This document shows positions 1-8,421 of a stretch of DNA of 64,000 nt, piece after piece. Positions within the stretch are counted from its first letter, which is position 1. Each line of letters opens with the position of its first letter. Position numbers and translations under genes: made by a program. The notes beneath the pieces are model-generated. The model did no database searches, was not told the DNA's origin, and saw nothing but the letters and a program-made list of their open reading frames with translations. The DNA lies in contig NC_067208.1 of NCBI RefSeq assembly GCF_026262505.1, forward strand, positions 2,046,001-2,110,000. The letters are read 5' to 3'. This DNA is from Trichomonas vaginalis G3. Lineage: Eukaryota > Parabasalia > Trichomonadida > Trichomonadidae.

Positions 1-904
1 TGTGTCATTTCTTCGAAATCTCTTGTGACTTTTTTGATAACTTTAACACTTCTCTCTGAATCCAGACCTTTAATTTGCAACTTAATCAGGAATGAAGGAA
101 CAACACTGGAATATAACTCGATGACAAGTTCATCGAGTCGAAGATTTCGCCTTTCTGGGAAGTACTGGTGCTTCAAAACCTTGAAATGTGATTCCGAGAT
201 GTTGTTTGTTCCATCTCCTTCATTTCTATAGCGAAGCATCCACCTGTCAAGATGATGGCGCCACTGTCGGTCAAAGTATTCACGGGCAGCAGGTTCCTCA
301 TTTAAAATTTCTTCTAAATTGTTGTAAACTTCATCAGGATCAATTTCTTCCTCTTCAGAACCAAAGACCAATAACTTCATTAAGTTATAGAAAGTTTCGA
401 AGTTGGAACGATCTTGAAACTTTTCAGCCATTCTCATGACAGCGCGCAACACATGAACGCCACACCAAATGATCTGGCATAAGGGGATGGCTGTTTCAAC
501 AGCATTTGTGATTTGAGGTGCGCAGTCCATTGAAAAATAAGATGGTTCGCGATTGATGGAGCCAAAATATGCTGTGAGACAAACTTGTATATTTTCACTT
601 GTGTCGGGCCAAACGAAAAAATACAAAAACGGAAAAACAATTGATTCCGCGAATTTGCCAGTGACGGCATAAAATGGTATGCGAGAGCGCAAGAGCTTAT
701 AAGTGGAATCAATGTGATAAGTTTGTATTTGATGTGAAAAACATTTGCTTCGAATGGGGCGTAATAGAAAATCATACGATCTGGCTTGTGAATAAACTCG
801 ATGAGATCATCTGGAGAATGACGAGGCGTGCTGAACCGCTGGGTGGAAATTGAATACCCACACTTCAGCATGGACCCTTCTGATGGAGATAGACCCAACA
901 TGTA
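1..904 (-). pseudogene. MULE transposase, catalytic part (decayed, runs off the window edge)
   Basis: Read on the minus strand, this stretch encodes the DDE core of a Mutator-like transposase, but spread over more than one frame. Around 716-660 one frame reads IDSTYKLLRSRIPFY, which carries the first catalytic Asp. Around 534-490 the same frame gives FSMDCAPQITNAVETA, the second Asp region, followed by a CGVHVLR segment and TNNISESHFKVLKH near 190-150, which fits the third acidic residue. Upstream, around 820-740, the coding sense lies in a different frame (DDLIEFIHKPDRMIF), so at least one frameshift is present. The C-terminus lies beyond base 1. The N-terminal zinc-finger part of a transposase in the same orientation lies at 5069-5680, so the gene appears to be split by the hairpin-rich DNA between. 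The family call rests on motif pattern and on the known abundance of MULEs in trichomonads. The pseudogene call is firm. Confidence 0.75.
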
Positions 905-1026
905 TATGGATGAATATTAGGACATTAGGTATAGATGTTGTAAACGAAAACGATAAAAACGGTTTGATGTAAAAAGTGACATTTTACATGGCAAAAAATA
1001 GAGTCTTACTTTTGAGATACTTGAGA

Positions 1027-2034
1027 TTGAAACTGAATCTTATGAGGCGGTGATCTTGAATCACTACCTCATAAGGTTCAGTTTCATATAAAATTTGTTG
1101 CAATTTGTTATTCTTTTGCAATTATTTCTTATAAGATTTTACATCTTTTAGCGGGGAATGTTTGTTATCATGTATATATTATAAATATCTACACGATAAC
1201 GAACATTCCTCGCTAAATTGCTGAGAAACTTTGAGGAAATGTCGAACAATTTCCTCAAAGTTTCTCAGATTTATATAGATCACTAGAGTTCCCTAGGCAC
1301 TGATTCTGGTTCAGTACCTAGGAGGCTCTAGTTCTCTAACGAACTGATAAAATGTTTTTAAATTTTTGGATATTGCTACCTGTGAAGCACTGACTTCAAG
1401 TCAGTACCTCACAGGTAGCAATTACATTGAAAGATGGGAGAAACTTTGTCCGAATGTTAAACTATTCGGACAAAGTTTCTCCCATTTGTAGTGGAGATGG
1501 AAGGCTTTGAGGTATATTGTATTAATATATACCCCAAAGCCTTCCATCTCCACTTGAAAGTGTACAAACTTTGGGTTAATGGTTTGCAATTAACCCAAAG
1601 TTTTGGAACTTTCTAGAAGGAATTGCAGGGTAAGAGGTACATATTCATACTATGTACCTCTTACCCTCCAATTCCTTCCTTAACATAAACAAATTTGGAG
1701 TTAATTGTTTGCAATTAACTCCGGGTTTGTTGACCTCCAAATGAAAATGAAAGGGTAAGAGGTATATAGTGACCCTATATGCCTCTTACCCTTTCATTCT
1801 CATTAATTATGGGAGAAACTTTGGCCGAATGTTAAATTATTCGACCAAAGTTTCTCCCATTTTTTGAAGGGATTGGAGGCTATGAGATACTGATGCAATG
1901 TCAGTACCTCATGGCCTCCAATTCCATCCTGAAACTGATCAAAGTGGACCTTACATGCATTTGAAATTTGCCATGTAAAGTCCACTTTTTGAGAGAGAGA
2001 ATTTGACTGCGTCAAATCCTCTTTTTCGTTTACG
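1027..2034. repeat. Hairpin array, block A: about 15 consecutive short-loop inverted repeats
   Basis: Nearly every base belongs to a perfect or near-perfect inverted repeat with a short loop, and the repeats lie end to end with few spacer bases. Approximate spans are 1027-1085, 1150-1215, 1220-1268, 1283-1334, 1376-1423, 1434-1485, 1492-1556, 1567-1602, 1616-1680, 1690-1735, 1740-1805, 1809-1860, 1866-1927, 1940-1990 and 1990-2026. Arms are about 16-28 bases. Some hairpins are sisters: those at 1434 and 1809 share the arm GGGAGAAACTTTG, and those at 1616 and 1740 share GGGTAAGAGGTA. The short frames here are chance openings and there is no coding signal. The sequence GTAAACGAAAA at 940-950 recurs inverted at 2023-2033 and might mark the ends of this block. 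The function is unknown. Confidence 0.9.
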
Positions 2035-2202
2035 AGATTTTTAACATTATATATTAGTATTGTGTTGATATAATGCTATATTATGTAGTGGTAGGCGTGT
2101 CTTGATATAAATTATGTTATTGATCGGGATATGAGTACAAATGCAAGTTATCCCGGGGTGAGGTCAGGGCTATCGCGTCCTAATTCATAGGGAAGGGTTA
2201 TC

Positions 2203-2443
2203 ATGTGTGTGCTGGGCTATCTGTTTGTCCATTGGATGGCACAGCACACACAATCACAAGACAAAACCTCGAAGCGAGGAATAGTTCTTGTAAGGATGTG
2301 GTAACTATATACCTATCCTTACAAGAACTTGTATAGTGGAGCAATGTTTCGAATTGCTCCACTTTTCCTCGCATCGAGGTTATCCCGAGGTGAAGTCATA
2401 GCAATGGGGCTCATATTGATGGTGCACCATTGCTATGACTTGC
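2203..2443. repeat. Hairpin array, block B: nested, cloverleaf-like set
   Basis: A hairpin with arms GTGTGTGCTG / CAGCACACAC lies at 2203-2252. Next, an outer stem (CCTCGAAGCGAGGA near 2266 with TCCTCGCATCGAGG near 2366) encloses two inner hairpins: 2283-2330, arms AGTTCTTGTAAGGAT and its complement, and 2336-2363, arms GTGGAGCAAT and its complement. A further hairpin at 2393-2443 has arms GTCATAGCAATGG and its complement. As RNA, the middle part would fold as a closed multi-branch structure. No reading frame of note is present. Confidence 0.8.
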
Positions 2444-2523
2444 ACCTTCGTATGGTACTATCCATTATGAATTTTGAAATAATTTTGCAATTGAAATAAT
2501 CTTAAATTTAACAAAAAAGGCCG

Positions 2524-2890
2524 AGAAGGGGGTCCTTTCTCAAGGTCAGGGCCCCTTCTAGTCTTTCTGGTGTCGGAAGGAGTGGCTTTTGCCAGTATTG
2601 CCGCTCCTTCCGGCATCATCTTTGCATTTCGCAATTGTCGCGGCAAGTGCATTCTGGCACCACAGGTGCACTTGCCGCGACATATGATTGCGAGTGTCTG
2701 CTGCTCAGCCCCGGATTCGCAGCAGACACTCGCAATGCGAACCAAAGTTCGCCAGAAAGACCGGGAAGGGGGTCCTTTCTCAAGGTCAGGGCCCCCTTCT
2801 AGTCTTTCTAGAACTGTAATTTGACTTATTTTGCCGAATCTCAGGGAAAACCGTCCGTGATTTGAACGATCTCCTGAGATTCGGCAAATT
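2524..2890. repeat. Hairpin array, block C1: GC-rich inverted repeats
   Basis: The hairpins here are clearly richer in G+C than the surrounding genome. One pair of related hairpins with arms AGAAGGGGGTCCT / AGGGCCCCTTCT lies near 2524-2567 and 2757-2813. Between them lie a hairpin with arms GGAAGGAGTGGC / GCCGCTCCTTCC (2574-2611), one with arms CGCGGCAAGTGCA and its complement (2639-2680), and one with arms GCGAGTGTCTGCTGC and its complement (2690-2734). The last, 2834-2886, has arms GCCGAATCTCAGG and its complement. Long frames on both strands reflect the lack of AT-rich stops, not a gene. Confidence 0.85.
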
Positions 2891-2900
2891 TGATTGTAAG

Positions 2901-3600
2901 CGAGGCTCTGGCCTTTGCTTGGGCCAGAGCCTGTATTTGTATGTCTTTCAGGGCCGAGTTCCTGCGAGACCGTCGACATGATCGACGATCATCGCAGAAC
3001 TCGGCCCTGAGGATGAATTTTGCAGGCTCTGGCCTTTGCTTGGGCCAGAGCTTCGTATTTTCTACTTCCCAGGGCCGGATTCCACTCCTGCCGCCCGGGA
3101 TAAGGGCGGCATTTGGGAAAGCCGGCCCTGGGGAATGTAAGCCATGCCCTGGCCTTTGCTATGGCCAGAGCCTGTATTTGCATGTCTTTCAGGGCCGAGA
3201 AGAGAGGAGATCGCCAATGATGTGGACGATCTCCCTCAAACTCGGCCCTGCGGATTGTATTTACAAGCTCTGGCCTCGGAAAAGGCCAGAGCTTCGTATG
3301 GACGTTCTCTCGGGACTGGATTCCTCTCCGGCCGCCCCGAATCAGGGCGGTCTTTGAGGAAGCCGGCCCCGAGGATTGTTTGCGAAGCTCTGGCTTTTCC
3401 TGAGGCCAGAGCTTGTGATTTTCGTTCAAAGCCAAGTTCCTCTCGGATCAGGCCTAATGAGGACGACCGTCGAGGAACTTGGCTCTGAGGGGATGAATTG
3501 TTGGCTCTGGCCTCGATGAAGGCCAGAGTTTTGAATGGAATGTTTTGATGGGATGAGCCTATGAGCAGTAAGCTCGTCCCATCAAAACATTCGTTTAAAA
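2901..3600. repeat. Hairpin array, block C2: six ~120-bp two-hairpin units
   Basis: A small hairpin (arms GCTCTGGCC / GGCCAGAGC) starts near 2905, 3026, 3146, 3267, 3387 and 3504, so the spacing is 117-121 bp. Between successive small hairpins lies a larger one whose outer arms are variants of AGGGCCGAG / CTCGGCCCT while the inner arm sequence differs from unit to unit. The block ends with an AT-richer hairpin at 3540-3595 (arms AATGTTTTGATGGGA and its complement). The unit is therefore conserved as a two-hairpin architecture, with arms that change in step on both sides. Confidence 0.88.
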
Positions 3601-3885
3601 ATTGAATTAAAAATTATCGTAGCATTCAAAAATTAAAACAATTAATATGTATAATATTATTATGTAATAATAATAGAATAAATATATATAAAATTATGTA
3701 AAATTTTCAAAAAATATTGGAAAATGGAATTTTGAAAGAAAAAATAAGAGTTTGTATATGAAAAATTGATATTAGAAAAAATCTAGATTAGTAGAGTTAG
3801 ATTATTTAGAATTTAAATGAGAAATGAATTATGAAAAAGGAAGATTAGAAAGAATTGTATATTTATAATTTAATAAAATGAAGGA
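3601..3885. other. AT-rich spacer inside the hairpin array
   Basis: This is almost pure A+T, with runs of A and short TA repeats. I see no gene, strong inverted repeat or recognisable element here. It separates the GC-rich hairpin block from the two 111-bp tandem arrays. Confidence 0.6.
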
Positions 3886-3893
3886 ATCGAACT

Positions 3894-4226
3894 AAGGAGT
3901 TTACAATTACAATACAATAGGACAATATATTGTAATTGTAAACTCCTTTCGAGAAACGATTTTCGAATGTGACATTCGTGCCACAAAGTGAAAGCTTTTC
4001 TCGAAAGGAGTTTACAATTACAATACAATAGGACGATATATTGTAATTGTAAACTCCTTTCGAGAAACGATTTTCGAATGTGACATTCGTGCCACAAAGT
4101 GAAAGCTTTTCTCGAAAGGAGTTTACAATTACAATACAATAGGACAATATATTGTAATTGTAAACTCCTTTCGAGAAACGATTTTCGAATGTGACATTCA
4201 TGTCAAACAATTAAGCAAATTTCTTA
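3894..4226. repeat. Tandem array D: ~3 units of 111 bp, two palindromes per unit
   Basis: Unit starts (AAGGAGTTTACAATT) fall at 3894, 4005 and 4116, which gives exact 111-bp steps. Each unit holds an inverted repeat with arms GGAGTTTACAATTACAATA / TATTGTAATTGTAAACTCC. A second one lies around CGAGAAACGATTTTCG and GAATGTGACATTC, and includes AAAGCTTTTCTCGAAAGG. The last unit is incomplete. Apparent proteins in several frames on both strands arise from the unit length (111 = 37 codons) and are not evidence of genes. Confidence 0.9.
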
Positions 4227-4560
4227 TCTGAGTACATGTATGCAGGGTGCCATGGAAAGACCCTGCATATATGCACTCAGATCGGAAACTTTGTTCACGA
4301 TGTCACATCGTGGAACAAAAGTGGACAATATTCCCGATCTGAGTACATGTATGCAGGGTGCCATGGAAAGACCCTGCATATATGCACTCAGATCGGAAAC
4401 TTTGTTCACGATGTCACATCGTGGAACAAAAGTGGACAATATTCCCGATCTGAGTACATGTATGCAGGGTGCCATGGAAAGACCCTGCATATATGCACTC
4501 AGATCGGAAACTTTGTTCACGATGTCACATTGCGGAACAAAAGTGAGAGCAAACCGAACA
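4227..4560. repeat. Tandem array E: 3 units of 111 bp, unrelated sequence to array D
   Basis: The motif GAGTACATGTATGCAGGG begins at 4230, 4341 and 4452, again 111-bp steps. Each unit contains a palindrome with arms ATCTGAGTACATGTATGCAG / CTGCATATATGCACTCAGAT and a second with arms TTTGTTCACGATGT / ACATCGTGGAACAAA. The sequence is unrelated to array D although the period is identical. Open frames on both strands are again a by-product of 37-codon units. Confidence 0.9.
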
Positions 4561-5068
4561 TTTTAACCACATTATAAGTTTATGTAAGGATAAAAATATA
4601 AATTCCATGTCCTTGCACAAACTGTTGCTCGCTACGAAGTTTTGCGTTGTGATTGCGCGTGCAGAATCATTTTAAGCACATTTCAATAGCACAGAGCACA
4701 TATAATATATGAATAAAACAATTTTATAACCTCATAATATAAAAATAAATGTTTTGAGTTCGCCATAAATTATGCATTCCCATTATTTTGGACCTATATA
4801 CTTATTCCTAATAATATATATTATAACTCATATAGTACCCCTCATATCTACTGTGATAATATAAAAAACGATTTCTGTGTTAAGATATAATTTATCTCAC
4901 ATATCCAACTATGGATTTAACCTATAATAACACAAGAAACATATAATATATACATATGTCTATATGCTCACATGAAAATTAGGTCTATATTAGATAATTT
5001 TTCGTTCACAATAATCTTATATATCTGACCAAAAACTCAGATTTGCCTGAGAGTTACTGAGGATAATC
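4561..5068. other. AT-rich stretch without a gene
   Basis: I see no coding frame, strong repeat or recognisable element here. It lies between the 111-bp arrays and the N-terminal part of the MULE transposase. It may be the far edge of the insertion or decayed transposon sequence. Confidence 0.5.
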
Positions 5069-5680
5069 TCATATGTACCCTCTATCTTCCTGCTTAACCC
5101 TAGGCTCTAAGTCTTTCATTTTTATATGTATGCTGAACCTCGGGTATTCAATTTTCCCCAACGGTTCAGCACGATACGGAGAATGACTCTTAACCATGTC
5201 GACAAAAATTGCAAGAGATGTAACATCATCCGCTGAGAAACGGGTATTGATTGCATGAAGGCGTTTAGAAAACTTTTTTAAAGCATCTGTAGATTGTTGA
5301 AACATTTCCGGAATGATCCCACTATCAAATAGGATATTAAGATCTTTGAAACACCTTAATTGTGCGTAAACACGGTCTTGATTTGATTCAAAATATCTTG
5401 TTAAATAAGATCTATAAAAATATGATGTAATTTGTTGTGATTTGTTTGGAAAAGGGGCAGAATGATTGTGGGTGTTAATACATTTTCGTATGTGGTACTT
5501 GTCATCGGGAAGTGTATCAACAAGGAAGCGACATGGACAATTCGGCCACTTACAATTAAATTGGATTTGATTTCTTTCTTTCCTAGTTTTATATGAATAA
5601 CTACAACCTGTTTGGATTTCTTGTTGCACTCCATACTTAAGCAACTCGATATATGTGAGTTCGTGATCTTGGATCTGCAT
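5069..5680 (-). pseudogene. MULE transposase, N-terminal zinc-finger part
   Basis: A 203-residue frame on the minus strand. Residues 40-80 contain FNCKWPNCPCRF followed by CINTHNHSAPF, a C-x4-C ... H-x-H pattern typical of the WRKY-GCM1/FLYWCH-type zinc fingers at the N-terminus of Mutator-like transposases. The rest is a mostly helical linker. The frame ends before the catalytic domain. A catalytic domain in the same orientation begins again near base 904, beyond the hairpin array. I take the two as parts of one interrupted gene, but they could come from two different MULE copies. No inverted terminal repeat of the transposon could be identified. Confidence 0.65.
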
Positions 5681-5840
5681 TAAAATGAAATGATTTGAAA
5701 GAATAAAGAATTTTGAATATATTGGTCTTATTTTGATAAGCTTGGTCGTGTTTTGAATAGCTTGGCCATCTAATTCAATTATGATCTTTGAAAATTAGGT
5801 GAAATAAAACTAAACATAAATGTAAAACTAGGGATATGAA

Positions 5841-6049
5841 ATTTTGGTTGTACACCACTTGTATGTGCCGGATACCATTGTGTCAAATTTTTTCTGAAAT
5901 TAACTTTAAAAGTACTAAGTAAGATCATGAGATATAGCAATATATGTTTAAACCAACTTATATTTTGGTTGTACACCACTTGTATGTGCCGGATACCATT
6001 GTGTCAAATTTTTTCTGAAATTAACTTTAAAAGTACTAAGTAAGATCAT
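5841..6049. repeat. Direct repeat, two 88-bp copies 121 bp apart
   Basis: The segment starting ATTTTGGTTGTACACCACTT and ending AGTAAGATCAT occurs at 5841-5928 and again at 5962-6049, apparently identical, with 33 unrelated bases between. It lies between the transposon remnant and the Myb gene. No function is visible. Confidence 0.9.
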
Positions 6050-6945
6050 TTATTTTTGCATAATATAATGCCAATATGGTTTCTTTTGATTTTATTTCAT
6101 TTATAAGCAAATCAGATTTACCCAAAAACTCCACTTCATAAGCGTTCATTTGCTAAATTAAAAAGTGACAATGGGCTAGTCTGTCCCTTTCTCTAATTTA
6201 TCATTTCAATAAATTATATCAATAAATTATGGGTCTTCTCCATTGTACTTCACTTGATCCTTCTATCCTAACCCATACTCAAATCATTCCAGATGTCTAT
6301 CATAGATCATCTTTTTTTTGCCCTCAAGAATATTTTTTTTTCAAACTTAAATTTCATTTAAAGTACTATTGTACATTATACCTCTCATATTGTTAACCAC
6401 TTTCAAATCAGTAATATCTTACTTCAGAATTCATATATCAAATTATCATGTTTTATATAGGTATTTATATCCTTTTAATTCATGTCAGGCCATCATTTTT
6501 CAAAAAATAAATAGAATTTCACTTTTGAGGTTTTTGATCTCATTGAATTTATTTAATTTCATTCTTGAAAATATTTAGTGATTTCTTTTAATATATCCAG
6601 ATATCCCACAAACTTTCATTTTGAATGAGAATTTATATTCATTATATTATATCAAAAGTCACGATATTAACTTTTATACTCTCTTGTTTTCCATGGTGAT
6701 TGTAATTCTTTTTTTACTCAACATTTTGCAATCGTTTTTTGTTCGAATAATCTATTGAATTCAAAATTTGAAAACAGAGCATAAAAATAATTATAAAAAA
6801 TATATCACAACAATCAGGGAGTAATAGTCCCATTTTTGTGCGAATTCTATCTCCTCTCAAAATTGAAGCAATTGAGAACTTCCGTCAGATTTTCTAAGAA
6901 TATCGTTCTTATATTAATTCAATTAAATATTGAGACCAAAACAAA
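6050..6945. other. AT-rich upstream region of the Myb gene
   Basis: About 900 bases of low-complexity, T-rich DNA without a credible reading frame. The short frames present have no coding character. Beyond the initiator-like site at its right end I see no clear regulatory element. Confidence 0.6.
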
Positions 6946-6951
6946 TCATTA
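6946..6951 (+). promoter_or_regulatory. Initiator-like element (TCATTA) of the Myb gene
   Basis: TCATTA begins 15 bases before the ATG at 6961, placing the presumed start A at 6948, 13 bases upstream. It matches the trichomonad initiator consensus TCA(+1)YTW, which normally sits 6-20 bases before the start codon. Function is inferred from position and consensus. Confidence 0.6.
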
Positions 6952-6960
6952 TAATTATAA

Positions 6961-7962
6961 ATGGGTAAGAAGACTGAGTCACCACTTATGGATATCGCAA
7001 TGCAGATGGTCACTGATGCAAATCAGGCACTCACTGAGGAGGAACTTAGAGCAGTTAAAGATACATTAAAGAAGTACATCCAGAACGAGATTAGCCTCGA
7101 ATATGCTTCCGACATCATGAGCCCTATACTCGTTAACCTCGATCCACTCCACCGCGTTGACAACATCCTTCACGTTGTCGAGACACCTCTTGACGAGTAC
7201 TCACTTGAAGAGGAGAAGCTTGCCGGCCGCCGTCGCTCACACAGCTGGAGCATTGCAGAAGACAATCGCCTCATCTATGCCATCCACCACGGTGGCTTTG
7301 GCGACTGGTCACGCGTTGCTTCTTTTGTTGGCAACGGCCGCACACGCAGCCAATGCAGCCAGCGCTGGCACAGAACACTCGATCCACGCATCAACAAGCA
7401 GAACTGGACTACATCAGACGACAACAAACTTCTTGAAGCGGTTTCTAAGTTCGGTGTCAACACGTGGACTAAAGTTGCTAAATTTGTTGGCTCACGCACC
7501 GATGTCCAATGCCGCTACCGCTACATGCTTATCAAGAAACACGGTAAAACTCTTGGTAGAATGCGTTCTTCATTAAAGTCTAGCTATGAAAAGCGCTCAA
7601 ATCGTGGTTCTCGTAACAGATCAGCAAGGATGGATATATCTAGTGATGACTTATCTAGTTATACAAGTTACAGCGAAGATGAATATCAAGAAAATGATTC
7701 AACATATTATTACAAGGTTGATCAAACATACACACCGAAATATACTAGAAATACAGATATAAACTCAAATGAATCACATGCTCCAATTAAGAATGTTGAT
7801 GAACAAACCAAACAGTTTCCAGCTCTTACTAGAACAGAGGAACAAGAGATTAACTCATTGTTTAACTCTTCTCTTGGCAGTGATGAGATGGATAGTGTTT
7901 GGAAGACCTTATTTGAAACTAATGATTCCTTTGACTTCAATATGGATATTGAAGTTATATAA
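6961..7962 (+). CDS. R2R3-type Myb DNA-binding protein
   Basis: This 333-residue protein is probably a nuclear transcription factor. The first ~90 residues form an acidic, probably helical region. Two Myb repeats follow: residues ~94-141 (HSWSIAEDNRL ... RWHRTLDP, Trp at 96, 116 and 136) and ~147-193 (QNWTTSDDNKL ... CRYRYMLIKKH, Trp at 149 and 169, with Tyr in place of the third Trp). A basic Ser/Arg-rich linker (residues ~197-225) and an acidic Ser/Thr-rich tail ending in DSFDFNMDIEVI could serve as an activation region. The frame is intact, the start is supported by the TCATTA motif just upstream, and codon use is richer in G+C in the Myb core than in the tail. Myb proteins of this layout form a large family in trichomonads. 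Which genes it controls cannot be told from the sequence. Confidence 0.9.
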   Translation: MGKKTESPLMDIAMQMVTDANQALTEEELRAVKDTLKKYIQNEISLEYASDIMSPILVNLDPLHRVDNILHVVETPLDEYSLEEEKLAGRRRSHSWSIAEDNRLIYAIHHGGFGDWSRVASFVGNGRTRSQCSQRWHRTLDPRINKQNWTTSDDNKLLEAVSKFGVNTWTKVAKFVGSRTDVQCRYRYMLIKKHGKTLGRMRSSLKSSYEKRSNRGSRNRSARMDISSDDLSSYTSYSEDEYQENDSTYYYKVDQTYTPKYTRNTDINSNESHAPIKNVDEQTKQFPALTRTEEQEINSLFNSSLGSDEMDSVWKTLFETNDSFDFNMDIEVI

Positions 7963-8054
7963 GAACATATTGTACTACTACTATATTACTTGTTTGACAT
8001 TTCATTTCGTTGAACTCCGATCAATCATATCCTGTCATCATTTTAGACAAGGTT

Positions 8055-8078
8055 AAAATCCCAATGGACTGGGATTTT
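8055..8078 (+). terminator. Hairpin downstream of the Myb gene
   Basis: AAAATCCC, an 8-base loop, then GGGATTTT, followed by a T-rich run, about 90 bases after the Myb stop codon. It could help 3'-end formation, but trichomonads are not known to use bacterial-type terminators, so the role is uncertain. Confidence 0.35.
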
Positions 8079-8254
8079 GTATTGTTTTTTGTAAATTATA
8101 TTGTTTGATTATATTTAATTGCAGGTTAATATTTTTTAATTTCCAAGAAAATTTTATTCAGAATTTTTTTTATTCAAAATCCAAGTTCAAATATTTTTAT
8201 CGTGAAATATTTTTGAATTTTAACTTACCTGGAATATGGAACGCTTTGTAGTTC

Positions 8255-8260
8255 AGTTTC
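8255..8260. other. Target-site duplication of Maverick A, left
   Basis: AGTTTC directly precedes the terminal AGTACAGTATAC of the element. The same six bases follow the right terminus at 39886-39891 and also precede the repeated left end (15900-15905). A 6-bp target duplication is typical of Mavericks. Confidence 0.85.
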
Positions 8261-8421
8261 AGTACAGTATACATTGTGCGTCGCCTGTAGCCTACAGCTA
8301 CAGTCACCGACACAATGAAAAAAGTGACAGAAAACTGACACCATACGGGCGCGCATATGTACGCATATATGTGTAAAAATAAACGTTCATATGTAAACTA
8401 ACCTTTATTCACTAGCAGGGG
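8261..8421. repeat. Left terminal inverted repeat, outer copy
   Basis: About 161 bp beginning AGTACAGTATACATTG. It is identical or nearly so to 15906-16066 and matches the reverse complement of 39725-39885. It holds short internal repeats around CTGTAGCCTACAG. Its inner end overlaps the last codons of the capsid gene. Confidence 0.9.

Noticed and set aside
434-901. 155-residue protein on the minus strand
   Set aside because: Much of it is the wrong frame of a decayed MULE transposase; the coding sense lies in another frame over the downstream half.
2458-3488. Several overlapping long reading frames on both strands in the GC-rich hairpin block
   Set aside because: They arise from GC-rich palindromes with few stop codons; sense and antisense frames mirror each other and show no protein-like pattern.
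3894-4560. CRISPR-like array
   Set aside because: There are no short repeats with unique spacers; whole 111-bp units are repeated. The organism is a eukaryote.
3863-4577. Repetitive proteins on both strands over the 111-bp arrays
   Set aside because: The unit is exactly 37 codons, so any open frame repeats itself; there is no start context and the palindromes explain the sequence.
7157-7576. Ala/Thr-rich frame over the Myb gene
   Set aside because: A shifted-frame shadow of the Myb domain coding sequence.
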